From: Nostoc sp. NMS7
GTDB lineage: Bacteria > Cyanobacteriota > Cyanobacteriia > Cyanobacteriales > Nostocaceae
Direction of reading: 5' to 3'
Assembly (NCBI RefSeq): GCF_017115085.1
Contig: NZ_JABXKJ010000236.1
Span: forward strand, 1 to 46,594
Length of the DNA: 46,594 nucleotides
This document shows positions 8,332 through 17,250 of the stretch, piece after piece. The notes beneath the pieces are model-generated. The model worked only from the letters and a program-made list of their open reading frames with translations, was not told the DNA's origin and searched no databases. Positions within the stretch are counted from its first letter, which is position 1, and every line of letters begins with the position of its first letter. The translations under genes were made by a program, and so were the position numbers.

Positions 8332-9156
8332 TTATTTAATAAAGCTATCAGATGTTTGTCCAGAACCGCATTGTCTGAATTTATCTTCGTTCAGGTTGTT
8401 GTAGCCATCTAGCAAACATAAGTTACGAATTTCATAAATTTCTAGTCTATCAGCGCGGACACTATAAATTGCTTTTTGCAGGTTTGTGCCACTGTCGGCT
8501 TGCGGATTGGCGAAATAATCTGTTGCACGTACCAGGAACTCTTTGTTAAAAGGAGTTATAAGCTTTGCACCACCAACTCGGTTTTTTTGAATTAAGTCGG
8601 CTACCATCCCCACTCGCCACTTACCGGGTGCAATTTGTTTTGGCGGATCAACCCGCTTAATAACTAATTGTGATGTCATCGCTTGGTTGGGATTTTCAGA
8701 GAAAACTTCTGGCGGTGTCATTTCTGCAACTGTGGTTAAGAAACCTTTGCGAAAATCTTCTGATAAAGCAAAACTAGCTATCCAACTGGTGGTGCTAATT
8801 TTTTGGCTACTCCCTTGAGGTGTTTGAATAAGAATTCCTAAATCTGATTTTGGGTTTGCAAGTTCTTCAATAGTTTGTGCTGGTAAGGTTCCAGACCAGC
8901 TAAACATTGAGATCATCGTTTTGCTGATGAATTGGCGAATTGCTTCTGGATCTCTTGCTAAATCATCAATATTAGCTACTGGTTTACCATCGATTAATTG
9001 CACAAAGTTGGGAGATTTTCTCAGACTGAGTTGACGAATATTTATCCCTTGGAATAAGAATAAAAGTAAAACTAATATATGTAAACTGAAGCTGGCGATC
9101 GCAAAAATTGTCAAAACACTTGCCGTTCTTTGTCTTTTTTCCAGTAAACGCACCAT
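8332..9156 (-). CDS. VirB8/TraE-like T4SS protein, paralog 2
   Basis: A 274-aa bitopic protein similar in layout and sequence to its downstream neighbour: a basic start, one helix (about residues 16-38), VQLIDG, DPEAIRQFI and MFSWSG, then a periplasmic domain. It is about 40 residues longer, mainly in the middle and at the C-terminus. The start is supported by a strong ribosome site, AAGGAGGTGA, just upstream of the ATG. It would sit in the inner membrane with most of the chain in the periplasm. The pair may form a mixed complex or have divided roles. Confidence 0.5.
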   Translation of the reverse strand: MVRLLEKRQRTASVLTIFAIASFSLHILVLLLFLFQGINIRQLSLRKSPNFVQLIDGKPVANIDDLARDPEAIRQFISKTMISMFSWSGTLPAQTIEELANPKSDLGILIQTPQGSSQKISTTSWIASFALSEDFRKGFLTTVAEMTPPEVFSENPNQAMTSQLVIKRVDPPKQIAPGKWRVGMVADLIQKNRVGGAKLITPFNKEFLVRATDYFANPQADSGTNLQKAIYSVRADRLEIYEIRNLCLLDGYNNLNEDKFRQCGSGQTSDSFIK

Positions 9157-9248
9157 TTACTCACCTCCTTCTGCAAAAAACTTCAGCTATTGTATATAAT
9201 CAGCAGTCAGCACACTTGCCAAAATTGAGTTTATTCATTTTTCATTTC

Positions 9249-10298
9249 TTATATCCTCTCATTTACTAAAGAAGCCGTATTACTGATCGCACTGAAGACT
9301 GCAAAACCGCCAGCAGCAGCCACAAGTAAAGATACAATTGGTGCTAAAATTCCCAGAAAAATTATGAACCACATTAAGTCTGGATCAACACTAGCATTTT
9401 GACCTGGCCCATTCACAATAACTGCGGCAGTTAGCACAGCAATAATATTGAATGAAATCTTGGCGATTCCAATAGATAAAAATCCGGTCAGCCATGCAAA
9501 GATTGGTTTCCCAGCGACAGGCAGTAAAGAACCACCTACAGCCAGGGGGCCTAAAGCTGCTATCAGCAACATCGTAACTTCTATCAAATTCTGGAAGGCA
9601 TATTGTAAGGAAACTAAAAAGTTTTTGATACTTGTTTGGACTGTAGAACCTAACAAAGAATTAAATGAGGTTTCTGATACAATGCCAGTGCCGTATCTGA
9701 TATTATCTACCTTAGTTTGTAGTCTATTTATCCAGCTTTTATTTCCGTATATCTCTCTATATTTTCGCCAGAGAACGTTGACTTTTTCGGCAGCTTTGAT
9801 AAAGCATTGACTTTGTTGTTCGCCAGTAAGCGATTGGCAAGGGCGCAGAAAAGAGCCAGCGACTTCTTCGGCAACACTCATATTCAGTGCTTGCTGGTAT
9901 GTTTTATTCGCATCTGCTGTTACCAATACTTGCTGATTCACAGTGTTTAGAAAATTCCGCACTCCTAGAGTCAGATTAGAAAGAATACTTCCATTGCCTG
10001 AATTACTTAAGAGAAGCACCACAATAAAAGGCCAAATTAAGGCTGATATGGGACGGGTATATTCGTAGGATATTAAGTCTTTGAGGAATTGTACCATAAA
10101 AAATAACAGGGTTCCTACTGCAAAAAAAATACCCAGATTTGTCAGCGCTCCATACAAGTTATTACTGGTATTATTTTGTAATAAATCCAGCCATTGTTTG
10201 TCCCAACCTTGGGCAACACTTTGGGAAGTTGCCGCACCATTATCGATAATCTGATCAATGCCTACTTGGCCAAAAATTAGTTGAATAGCAAGTTGCAT
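9249..10298 (-). CDS. VirB6/TrbL-like polytopic membrane protein (T4SS)
   Basis: A 349-aa protein with an N-terminal amphipathic stretch, then membrane segments at about residues 50-70 and 80-96, a central soluble loop with two cysteines (CQSLTGEQQSQC), and four more helices near the C-terminus (about 225-345). TrbL/VirB6 proteins have this form: a polytopic inner-membrane protein with a large central periplasmic loop, forming part of the translocation pathway. The C-terminal Gly/Ala-rich helices fit. It lies between the VirB5-like and VirB8-like genes, as in many T4SS operons. A 431-bp repeat-filled gap separates it from the VirB5-like gene. Confidence 0.6.
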   Translation of the reverse strand: MQLAIQLIFGQVGIDQIIDNGAATSQSVAQGWDKQWLDLLQNNTSNNLYGALTNLGIFFAVGTLLFFMVQFLKDLISYEYTRPISALIWPFIVVLLLSNSGNGSILSNLTLGVRNFLNTVNQQVLVTADANKTYQQALNMSVAEEVAGSFLRPCQSLTGEQQSQCFIKAAEKVNVLWRKYREIYGNKSWINRLQTKVDNIRYGTGIVSETSFNSLLGSTVQTSIKNFLVSLQYAFQNLIEVTMLLIAALGPLAVGGSLLPVAGKPIFAWLTGFLSIGIAKISFNIIAVLTAAVIVNGPGQNASVDPDLMWFIIFLGILAPIVSLLVAAAGGFAVFSAISNTASLVNERI

Positions 10299-10333
10299 TT
10301 TGATTTAATGGGCTATTTTTTTAGATTTCATAG

Positions 10334-10640
10334 GGTGCGTTAGGAACATAACGCACCATCTCGGATGCTTTCGGTGGGTTTGCGACAGCGTAACGCACCT
10401 TACCAAACTGTTTTTTAGATTTCCTATTGGTTTGGAAAAAGTTTAGAGGATATTTTAAAAGTCCTCTTGTCGGTAGTAAAACGTTCTAGATCCCTCTAAA
10501 TCCACGCCACGTGCTTCTCCCAAGGGGAGACGCTGCGCGAACAAGTCGGGAAACCCGCCCAACGCAGTGGCTCCCCTTAAAAAGGGGGACTTTGATTCCG
10601 GTTCCCCACTTTTTAAGGGGGCTAGGGGGGATTAATAAGT
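10334..10640. repeat. Repeat cluster inside the T4SS operon
   Basis: The 431-bp gap between the VirB6-like and VirB5-like genes holds several repeats. GGTGCGTTA (10334-10342) pairs with TAACGCACC (10349-10357); a related palindrome lies at 29403-29430. From 10513 comes CTTCTCCCAAGGGGAGACGC followed by CGCGAACAAGTCGGGAAACC, which is also present inverted at about 41350-41425. From about 10573 come A/T-centred G/C hairpins (CCCCTTAAAAAGGGGG, CCCCACTTTTTAAGGGGG). There is no coding sequence. The hairpins may reduce read-through to the downstream half of the operon. Confidence 0.65.
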
Positions 10641-10729
10641 CCCTCAAATCACAGGCAACCACTTTTCAAACAACCTCTTAAGGATTTTAAAACTTGTCTA
10701 GAAAATTAGAGTTTTTTTATCCTCAAATC

Positions 10730-11575
10730 CTACTTATAAACTTTTCTCCCAAACAAATCCAGTTGAGAAGTAGCTCGTAAAAGCCGCGCCGCTTCTGTAG
10801 ATGTTTCTACTCTCCGAGCGCGATTCGCCTCTTCTGTCTGCTGAGAAATGTTTGCTAAATTTAAATTAGAATATTGTAAAGACTGATTCGTTTGTATTGT
10901 CTGAGCAAATGTTTCACCGACAATTTGTGATTGTGCCTGTTGAATCTTAATACTTTCCAATTGAGTAGCACCTATTAATTGTGATAAAGCCGAAATAGCA
11001 CCAGTAGTTGCAATATCTCCAGCAGTAGCAGCTACACCAGAAGGAGTTGTAGGAATTAAACTGCGAGCTTTATCAATAAATCCTTGGCTCCCTACCTCCG
11101 CCTGGTCGGTAATATCGGCAATATTTTTTAGTGTATTTTCAGTATTTTCTAACTTTATTTTTGTCCGAATTTGTCCATTTTTACCAAGAACACCTACCGC
11201 GACTCCACGGGTAATTACACGATTGAGTTCATTACTAACTAAATTTCCCCGTACTGCTGAATTATTTTCAAAGCGGGTTGATTTAGAGTCTGAATTATAA
11301 GAGTAGTTAATCAAATTATCACGAACCGTTTTTCCCGCAGCGACGGGGTTAGGTAGATTCAAGTCTCCTTTGGCATTACTTAAAGCATTTTGACTTTGTA
11401 CTTCTACAGGCTTTAAGTTGTCGCTGAGATTATATTGAAGGTAATCTTGCAAATCTGTGGAGTATGATTTAAAATCAGTCCAAACCTGGCCTAATCCGCT
11501 CGTCTGAACTTGTGCCATTGCTGGTAGGATTGCCAGGAATAGTAACGTTAAAGTGAAAATGGTAGTTTTTTGCAT
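10730..11575 (-). CDS. VirB5/TrbJ-like secreted T4SS protein
   Basis: A 281-aa protein with a clear Sec signal peptide (MQKTTIFTLTLLFLAILPAMAQ, cleavage likely after AMA, residue 21). The mature part is mostly helical and Gln/Asn-rich, and ends with a region rich in Gln, Ala and Arg typical of coiled coils (about residues 205-275). VirB5/TrbJ proteins are secreted helical proteins at the pilus tip or channel periphery, and the gene sits directly after the VirB4 gene as virB5 does. Sequence alone gives only weak support; context gives most of it. Confidence 0.5.
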   Translation of the reverse strand: MQKTTIFTLTLLFLAILPAMAQVQTSGLGQVWTDFKSYSTDLQDYLQYNLSDNLKPVEVQSQNALSNAKGDLNLPNPVAAGKTVRDNLINYSYNSDSKSTRFENNSAVRGNLVSNELNRVITRGVAVGVLGKNGQIRTKIKLENTENTLKNIADITDQAEVGSQGFIDKARSLIPTTPSGVAATAGDIATTGAISALSQLIGATQLESIKIQQAQSQIVGETFAQTIQTNQSLQYSNLNLANISQQTEEANRARRVETSTEAARLLRATSQLDLFGRKVYK

Positions 11576-11666
11576 ACATTTGTGCTTGAAAAAGGTAGAT
11601 GAAATTAAGCTTTTTAACTATGATTTATAACTTTTTGAATCATTGTTAACTGCTTACATAACCCGA

Positions 11667-14414
11667 TTAACTACTACGTAAATTCGCCACTAACTGACGT
11701 GCAAATGCAGAAATTGCTTCATATTTATTGCTATGAGTTTGCATCATTTTGCTACGTGCAGTTTGTTCAGAGGGGTTATTTGCAACTGCCGCCAATTGTT
11801 CGTAACCTGGATAGTAACGGCAGAATGTATAAATACCGTTATCATCTAGCAGCCATTGGCTATAAACACCTTCTTTACGCGGAAAAAAGCTTTCTGAGGC
11901 ATTACGAGAAATAATTTGGCGGGGATATTTTAATATCTCTGCAAAACTATCCACTGCAACTGGCTGAATGCGTCCAATCAATCGTGTTGTCAGGTTTTGC
12001 AAAATTTTAGATGCAGCTTTAGATTTGGCAATGGTATCAGGATCTTGTCCTGATAAAATGACTCTAATCCCAGCTTTTGCGCCGTTGGCACAAATTCTAC
12101 CAACTAAGTCAGAAATTTGCTCGAATTCAAATAGAATTGGTGCTTCGTCAATAAAGAATATGGAAGCTGGGCTGCTAAGTGCGCGTCGTAGTGCGGCTGA
12201 ATAGGCACTCAAAGATAATACGGCTGCATCTTCACTATCTGATAGATTTCTGAGCGCAAAAACTAAAAGTTGTGCATCGGTAGGAAAGCTGGATGGTGCA
12301 GAAATGGCTTGTCCCACACGACTAGAAAGCCAAAACCGCAAGCGCAGTTGAATTTGACTGAGGGCGTCTTCTACTCTGCCACTTAAAGAATCTAGCTGCA
12401 AGTGATCTGGTGAGCAGAAAAAGAGAAAATCTTTTAAGGTAGGGGTTTTCTGCCAAGCAAGAGTGCCAAATCCTCCCGCCATCGCCTGTCGATATCGCTC
12501 TTTGATGCCCTCATCTGCAAAAAACGCTTCTAATGCTAAGTTGAGCAGCGATCGCACGGTTTGCGATAAAATTTGACTTTCAGCGGATGATCCTAAAACC
12601 ATTGTCATCAAAGCTGATTCTAGGAAGCCAGTATAATCGTTAAAGCGATCGCGCTGTTGTTCTGGTTCTAGCCATCGTAAGTCTGGCTGTTCAAATAAGT
12701 TATTCGACTGTTTGGAGATATCAAAATACGCTCCATTCCCCTCCATAAACTCTGTGTAGTCAGTGAAAGTAGATGTACCATCAGGTTTGGGGAAATCTAA
12801 CGCCACTACCGGAATGCCATGCGCCAAAGCCTGAGTTAAAATTCCTGATACCAACACCGATTTACCCGCACGAGTTGTCGCAAACAAAGCTAAATTTTTG
12901 TGTTGATTAAATAAATCTAAATGTACGGGTGTTCCGCCTTCTTCAGCAATCAACTCAAAGCCTTGTTTATCACCTCTTTTAGTTAAAACTAAAGGCATTA
13001 ATCCCGGAACTTCACTTGTTAAATATAGCTGGCGACGATTGAAGGGTGTGGCTAACAAACCCTCCCAAACTATCGGTAGAGTTTGCAGCCAAATTTTCCA
13101 GGCGTACTCAGTTTCTCTAATTACTTTTGCTGGACGTTGAAAACAGTTTTCAATATATCTTGTTGCCTCATCTAATCCTTCTACAGTTGGACGATGTACT
13201 AAAATGACGACACTCGTATAAATTGGGACTGCACCTTCAAATAATTGTTCTTGGGCTGCTACCGATTTCTTTAACTTTAATTGAGCATTAACATCAATAG
13301 TTTTACTTTTTTCTTGAGCCATAATTGTTGTCATGTTTGACTGCTTCAGCACTCGTTGCAGAGTAGTTTTCACCATTGCTGGATTTGCCGCAGTCAGCTC
13401 ACAAAAAATCTCTGTATCTACTACTCTTTCTCTCGCCAACAATTCCCATAAATAGCGCAGTTGGGTAGATTTATTTGACCAACCTCCGGGTTTTTCGAGA
13501 AATGACAGTGCGCCAATATAATTATTGTTAACATTAACCCAGCGCCGATCGGCACAAGGTATGCTAGACTCCATCAGCAAAGTTGTGCCGTGGATATTAT
13601 CTATAAGCAGTTTTGTACTAGCTAAATCGGAATTAACTTGTTCGTGTAGTCCTTGTTCATCTAAAGTCATTAACTGGGGAATATCTATTGGATCTGTATC
13701 ATTAAACCTTTTCCAGATTTCCTCCCAGAGTTCCTCAGCTTTCAAAGGCTTGACATCCAATCCCATTTGGTTAGATAAAATTTGTTCCCAACGCAGAAAA
13801 CCCTGTTTGTAAGCATTTGTGATCAGGGTTTCAATGCGCTGGTTTTCTATTTCTGAGAGTTCCCCTTTGAATTTCAACCACCATGATTCGGCTCTCACCA
13901 AAAGCTTCTCTATCCAATCATCTCCATTTTTGGAGTTGGATTCAATGGTGTAAGTGACATAAATCCGCAAAAATTTTGGCTTACGAATACCAGCAATCGT
14001 TAGTTCTTTGAGCCTAGCTCTTTCCGCCATCAACAAATATTTGATATCTCGTGATGGCGTATTTTTTATTAATGATGCTAATTCTTTTTGGCGCTCTTTG
14101 TCTGAACTAAAAGATCCCAAATGCAGTGTCATTCTTTCACCGCTAGGGATGTCTTTCAATCCAGCTTCAATGTTATTAAAAAGTGTATCGATTTGTTCCG
14201 GTCTTAAAGTTGTATGAATTCCCTTACAGTCAAAACCAAAAACAAAGCAGAACCGATCTTTTTGAGTACCTTTTGTCAAAAGGTAAGCGCCAATATCACG
14301 TCCATTCATAGCCACACGTAGCATTGTCGCCAAGTGTAAGGCATCTTCAAATGGTGTTAATCTACTTTCATTTCCGGCGACGGCGACGCTTTGTTTTCCG
14401 ATTTTTTGCTTCAT
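11667..14414 (-). CDS. VirB4/TraC-family T4SS ATPase
   Basis: A 915-aa cytoplasmic ATPase that powers pilus assembly and substrate transfer in type IV secretion. The C-terminal RecA-like domain has Walker A at 512-519 (ATTRAGKS), Walker B at 751-759 (SIFFIDEAP) and a motif with LSGQD at 787-791. The N-terminal half (about 1-450) matches the poorly conserved VirB4 N-domain in size. It starts inside the preceding gene (47-bp overlap in another frame). The HerA/VirB4 type is clear from the arrangement TTRAGKSVLVSGIL followed by VVALDFPKPDG. It is longer than Agrobacterium VirB4 but within the family range. This is the anchor that identifies the whole cluster as T4SS-like. Confidence 0.88.
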   Translation of the reverse strand: MKQKIGKQSVAVAGNESRLTPFEDALHLATMLRVAMNGRDIGAYLLTKGTQKDRFCFVFGFDCKGIHTTLRPEQIDTLFNNIEAGLKDIPSGERMTLHLGSFSSDKERQKELASLIKNTPSRDIKYLLMAERARLKELTIAGIRKPKFLRIYVTYTIESNSKNGDDWIEKLLVRAESWWLKFKGELSEIENQRIETLITNAYKQGFLRWEQILSNQMGLDVKPLKAEELWEEIWKRFNDTDPIDIPQLMTLDEQGLHEQVNSDLASTKLLIDNIHGTTLLMESSIPCADRRWVNVNNNYIGALSFLEKPGGWSNKSTQLRYLWELLARERVVDTEIFCELTAANPAMVKTTLQRVLKQSNMTTIMAQEKSKTIDVNAQLKLKKSVAAQEQLFEGAVPIYTSVVILVHRPTVEGLDEATRYIENCFQRPAKVIRETEYAWKIWLQTLPIVWEGLLATPFNRRQLYLTSEVPGLMPLVLTKRGDKQGFELIAEEGGTPVHLDLFNQHKNLALFATTRAGKSVLVSGILTQALAHGIPVVALDFPKPDGTSTFTDYTEFMEGNGAYFDISKQSNNLFEQPDLRWLEPEQQRDRFNDYTGFLESALMTMVLGSSAESQILSQTVRSLLNLALEAFFADEGIKERYRQAMAGGFGTLAWQKTPTLKDFLFFCSPDHLQLDSLSGRVEDALSQIQLRLRFWLSSRVGQAISAPSSFPTDAQLLVFALRNLSDSEDAAVLSLSAYSAALRRALSSPASIFFIDEAPILFEFEQISDLVGRICANGAKAGIRVILSGQDPDTIAKSKAASKILQNLTTRLIGRIQPVAVDSFAEILKYPRQIISRNASESFFPRKEGVYSQWLLDDNGIYTFCRYYPGYEQLAAVANNPSEQTARSKMMQTHSNKYEAISAFARQLVANLRSS

Positions 14415-14739
14415 GGTTAACTTCTAGTAAGCTTTGATAACGAGCAAAGCCTCTTGTCCAAGCGGGAACACCAATAAATTTACTTAAAAAGCTCCAACTC
14501 CTACCACCAGTTAAGATCCACCAAGTTCCGATTCCCCAACCAGTCATTAGTACTGTCCACAACCATTTTTGAAACTCCTCTTGGAAAATCCCACCAAAAA
14601 TCCCATTGATAATAAAGTATGAGGCTAAGGCGATTACTGTCCAAGGAAGAATTTGATCGGCAGGAATTGGTCCTAATGAAGGTTGGCTTCCCAGAACTTG
14701 ATTGACTGGACGAAATTCTTGTTCCCGCTCTTGAGACAT
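14368..14739 (-). CDS. VirB3-like small membrane protein (T4SS)
   Basis: A 123-aa protein with two adjacent helices (about residues 29-50 and 57-77) and a basic C-terminal tail (KNRKTKRRRRRK). VirB3/TraL proteins are short inner-membrane proteins with two helices, encoded directly before virB4, as here. Its 3' end overlaps the VirB4 gene by 47 bp in another frame, so the two are translationally linked. The assignment is from topology and order; sequence motifs are weak. Confidence 0.5.
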   Translation of the reverse strand: MSQEREQEFRPVNQVLGSQPSLGPIPADQILPWTVIALASYFIINGIFGGIFQEEFQKWLWTVLMTGWGIGTWWILTGGRSWSFLSKFIGVPAWTRGFARYQSLLEVNHEAKNRKTKRRRRRK

Positions 14740-14753
14740 TTTAAATATCTGAA

Positions 14754-15374
14754 TTATTTACTGCTATCGCCAATTACAAAGCGTGTGAGTACATCAGCAA
14801 TGGTAACAGCTACAACGACTAATAGGGGAGTTCTGGCGATGCTTTGCCAATCTTCATCTTTACGCACTGCGTTAATCACACCAACCAAGGAGATTGCAAT
14901 ATAGAGTAAGTAAATTGCCCGTAACACATTAAATATCAAGCTTACTGGTGTGTCACTACCACCAGCATTTGTTCCTGAACCATTTTGTAAGGTTTTTTTG
15001 AAAAACTTTTCAGCTTCTCCAAAAAACTGTGCTTGGGCAGGGGCGGCAAAACAGTCTAACCAATATAAACTCAGGACGATCGCTGCTACTAAAATTTGTA
15101 ATAATACTAGCGATCGCCTTGGTAAATTCACCTGCTCCCCAATTTGCTGGGTGATCACTACAATTAAACTACCAACTAGTAAACAAAAGAGCAGGATAGG
15201 ACTTTTTAGGCTGATAACGCTTATGAGTACAGCACAAGCAATCAAAAAAGGTACAGATTCAACCAGAATCATCAGGGCGGATTTAAGTCCCAGTCTGAAG
15301 TTATGAGATCCTTTGACAGCATTACCAGTTAAAGCTTTGAAAAAGTTTCTCTCGTGAGAACTTTGTCTAGACAT
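14754..15374 (-). CDS. Pilin-like (VirB2/TrbC-like) membrane protein with N-terminal extension
   Basis: A 206-aa first gene of the cluster. Two helices (about residues 31-53 and 56-75) are followed by a third that ends in a signal-peptidase-like site, APAQA/QFF at residues 111-118. After this point about 91 residues remain: a helical Gly/Asn spacer and two helices (about 144-168 and 181-200) separated by a charged turn (RKDEDW). The part after the putative cut has the form of a VirB2/TrbC pilin, which forms the T4SS pilus or channel. The extra N-terminal pair of helices is unusual. Alternatively, it may be an uncleaved polytopic protein. Confidence 0.45.
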   Translation of the reverse strand: MSRQSSHERNFFKALTGNAVKGSHNFRLGLKSALMILVESVPFLIACAVLISVISLKSPILLFCLLVGSLIVVITQQIGEQVNLPRRSLVLLQILVAAIVLSLYWLDCFAAPAQAQFFGEAEKFFKKTLQNGSGTNAGGSDTPVSLIFNVLRAIYLLYIAISLVGVINAVRKDEDWQSIARTPLLVVVAVTIADVLTRFVIGDSSK

Positions 15375-15830
15375 TTGCTAATTTTCCTATGGTGTACTAT
15401 GAGTGTTCGTTGTCTAAAATTTTACAGCCATTTTCAATTTAACATGATTGAACATTCATTTTTAATGAAATTATGAAGTTTGCAGTAAAGTCTTCGATTA
15501 TATATAAAGTTTTATTAAGTAAAGTTAATAAGATATTAAGTTTTGTTTAAAAGATAAATATGCGTAGTTTTAGAAACTAGGTTTCGAGCTTTAAACCAGA
15601 ACTGCCAGAGTCCTCCTAAACTTTTTCTATCCCAGCAATTTGGCCTCAATTAGAGGTTGGGGAATCTGGTAGAAACGCCAGACAATGCTTGGCAGCATAG
15701 TTACAATTTCTCTAGAAAACATTTTATCCCTCCAAACAACTGTTGTGTAAGGTGTTATCCTTACCTAATGTACTACAAATTAGTACATTAATTGCTACAA
15801 AATCGGGCAAGTTGGCAACGCAATGGCTAG
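15375..15830. other. Upstream region of the T4SS-like cluster
   Basis: An A/T-rich non-coding stretch that should hold the promoter of the minus-strand cluster. I see no clear -10/-35 pair. A perfect 9-bp stem, AATGTACTA (15767-15775) with TAGTACATT (15781-15789), lies just past the 3' side of the tnpB remnant and could be an old insertion-sequence end hairpin. Confidence 0.4.
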
Positions 15831-15971
15831 AGTATCCCATCTGCAAAGGCTTTTGGGAATACTTTTGGAGATTATATTAGCACTAGAATTCATATCCGCG
15901 TTAATCAGTCTACTGTCCATAGAATGAAATATACCACGCTTTATCCTCTTGGCTAGATAATCTCCAAATGT
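15831..15971 (-). pseudogene. Remnant of a TnpB (IS200/IS605-type) C-terminus
   Basis: Read on the minus strand, this stretch gives TFGDYLAKRIKRGIFHSMDS and then RLINADMNSSANIISK, which corresponds to the end of TnpB (KRGLFR, then INADVNGSANI with the last catalytic Asp). A one-base shift then restores PKAFADGIL, again TnpB-like. A stop codon lies just before the first recognisable residues and nothing TnpB-like is found upstream. This is a short decayed fragment, unrelated in position to the intact tnpB at 37342. Confidence 0.7.
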
Positions 15972-16004
15972 TTACCGGAGATTGCTGAGGGCAAAAGGTT
16001 AAAG

Positions 16005-16200
16005 GGTTTTAACTGACATCTTGCACCATTCTCAATTAGCATCATCGCCCGCCCAGAACTCAAGTTCTGGGCTGATAGCTCAACTCCACGCTTAGTGGAC
16101 TCAAACTTTTGCTCAGTCTTCTTTAGAAGACTTTAGCTATTAGCCTCAGAATGAATTCTGAGGCGGTTGTTGGAACTGATGCAAGATATCAGTTTTAACC
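16005..16200. repeat. MITE with terminal inverted repeats carrying four hairpins
   Basis: Imperfect 24-bp inverted ends (16005-16028 and 16177-16200, read GGTTTTAACTGACATCTTGC on the left) enclose four stem-loops. These are GCCCAGAACT/AGTTCTGGGC (16051-16072), CTCCAC/GTGGA (about 16084-16100), AGTCTTCT/AGAAGACT (16115-16132) and CCTCAGAAT/ATTCTGAGG (16144-16163). The same four hairpins in the same order occur at 43050-43164 with different but still paired stem bases. There is no reading frame. Confidence 0.75.
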
Positions 16201-17250
16201 GACTTTAGCTATGAGACTCTTAATTGATTCCCCGGCGGACTAGGGGAGAATCAAATAACCCTGGCATTAAATCACTTTCCCGCTTCCCCCTCTTTTTCAT
16301 AAATTGGTGAATTATGAAAAACGATACTATCATTTACTCTTGACAGAGAACACCAAATACGCAATATAGATTTTTGGAATTCTAGCTAGATTTTTCAGCT
16401 ATTTTTTGGGGATGCCTTGCTTGGGTTGCGCCTACGCAACTAATAAAATGCTGAAACAACCTATTTTCGTTGATACATACACTGGTTAATTTGTAAACTG
16501 CGTAAAGTTTATTAAATACTTATTAAAACCTCCACAAAAAGCTTAATAAGCAAAACCGAAAGCTTCAGATTTTCCTCTGGTGAATTAATAAAAAAGCGCT
16601 ACAAAAACCACTTTTTAAACGCCTCTAAATTCCCGAAATATATATAAGTTATTTAATCATTCCATAATCTAATCATGACTTCAGCTTTACCTTAACCTTA
16701 TATCGTTTATTTGGTTGGCAAACTTTAACAGCTATTAGTTATAGCAGTCCTAAAAGATTTGTGAAATCCTGACTTTCTTTACTTCGCACATTAGCGGTAG
16801 CTTCTGGCAAACTGCTGTGCGTTTACATGAAAGAAAGTGGTTTTCATAATTGAGGTAAAATTGCCATCCCAAGTAAGTGGGTAAAATTAAACATGGCTTT
16901 TTAAAACGCCATAAGAGACTGAAAATGGGAATTGAGGCATGATTCATAGTACCTAGTAACCACTCCCTTATACTAAAGCCACTGAATGTTTATTTAGACT
17001 AACTTACTTTGGAATGTAGAGTTTTTAACTAGAAAATAATCATGTAATAGCGTGGATTAGCAATAGCTTAATGCACTCTATATATTTAATTTGCTCTACA
17101 TTTTTCAGCGTTTTGTGCAAACTTTTGATTTATTAATAACCTTTATAGAGCCAATCTATTGTGCTTAGAGGTTATTTATAATCGCCAGTTTGACACTTGA
17201 TTTGGATTTGATATGGTGTTTAACCGGAAATTAATTTCAAGGAGCTTGAT
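16201..17250. other. Gene-free region upstream of the PstS-like gene
   Basis: About 1 kb without a convincing gene. It contains a hairpin (ATTCCCC with GGGGAGAAT, about 16227-16253), a short repeat (GATGCCTTGCTTGGGTTGCG, from 16412), and an imperfect palindrome around 16740-16860 whose left end resembles the MITE at 52. At 16685-16700 CTTTACCTTAACCTTA resembles tandem Pho-box half sites, which would suit a phosphate-starvation promoter, but it is about 550 bp from the PstS-like start. Confidence 0.4.

Noticed and set aside
16750..16947. 65-aa minus-strand frame
   Set aside because: No ribosome site, no family resemblance, and it overlaps an imperfect palindrome related to the MITE at 52-158.
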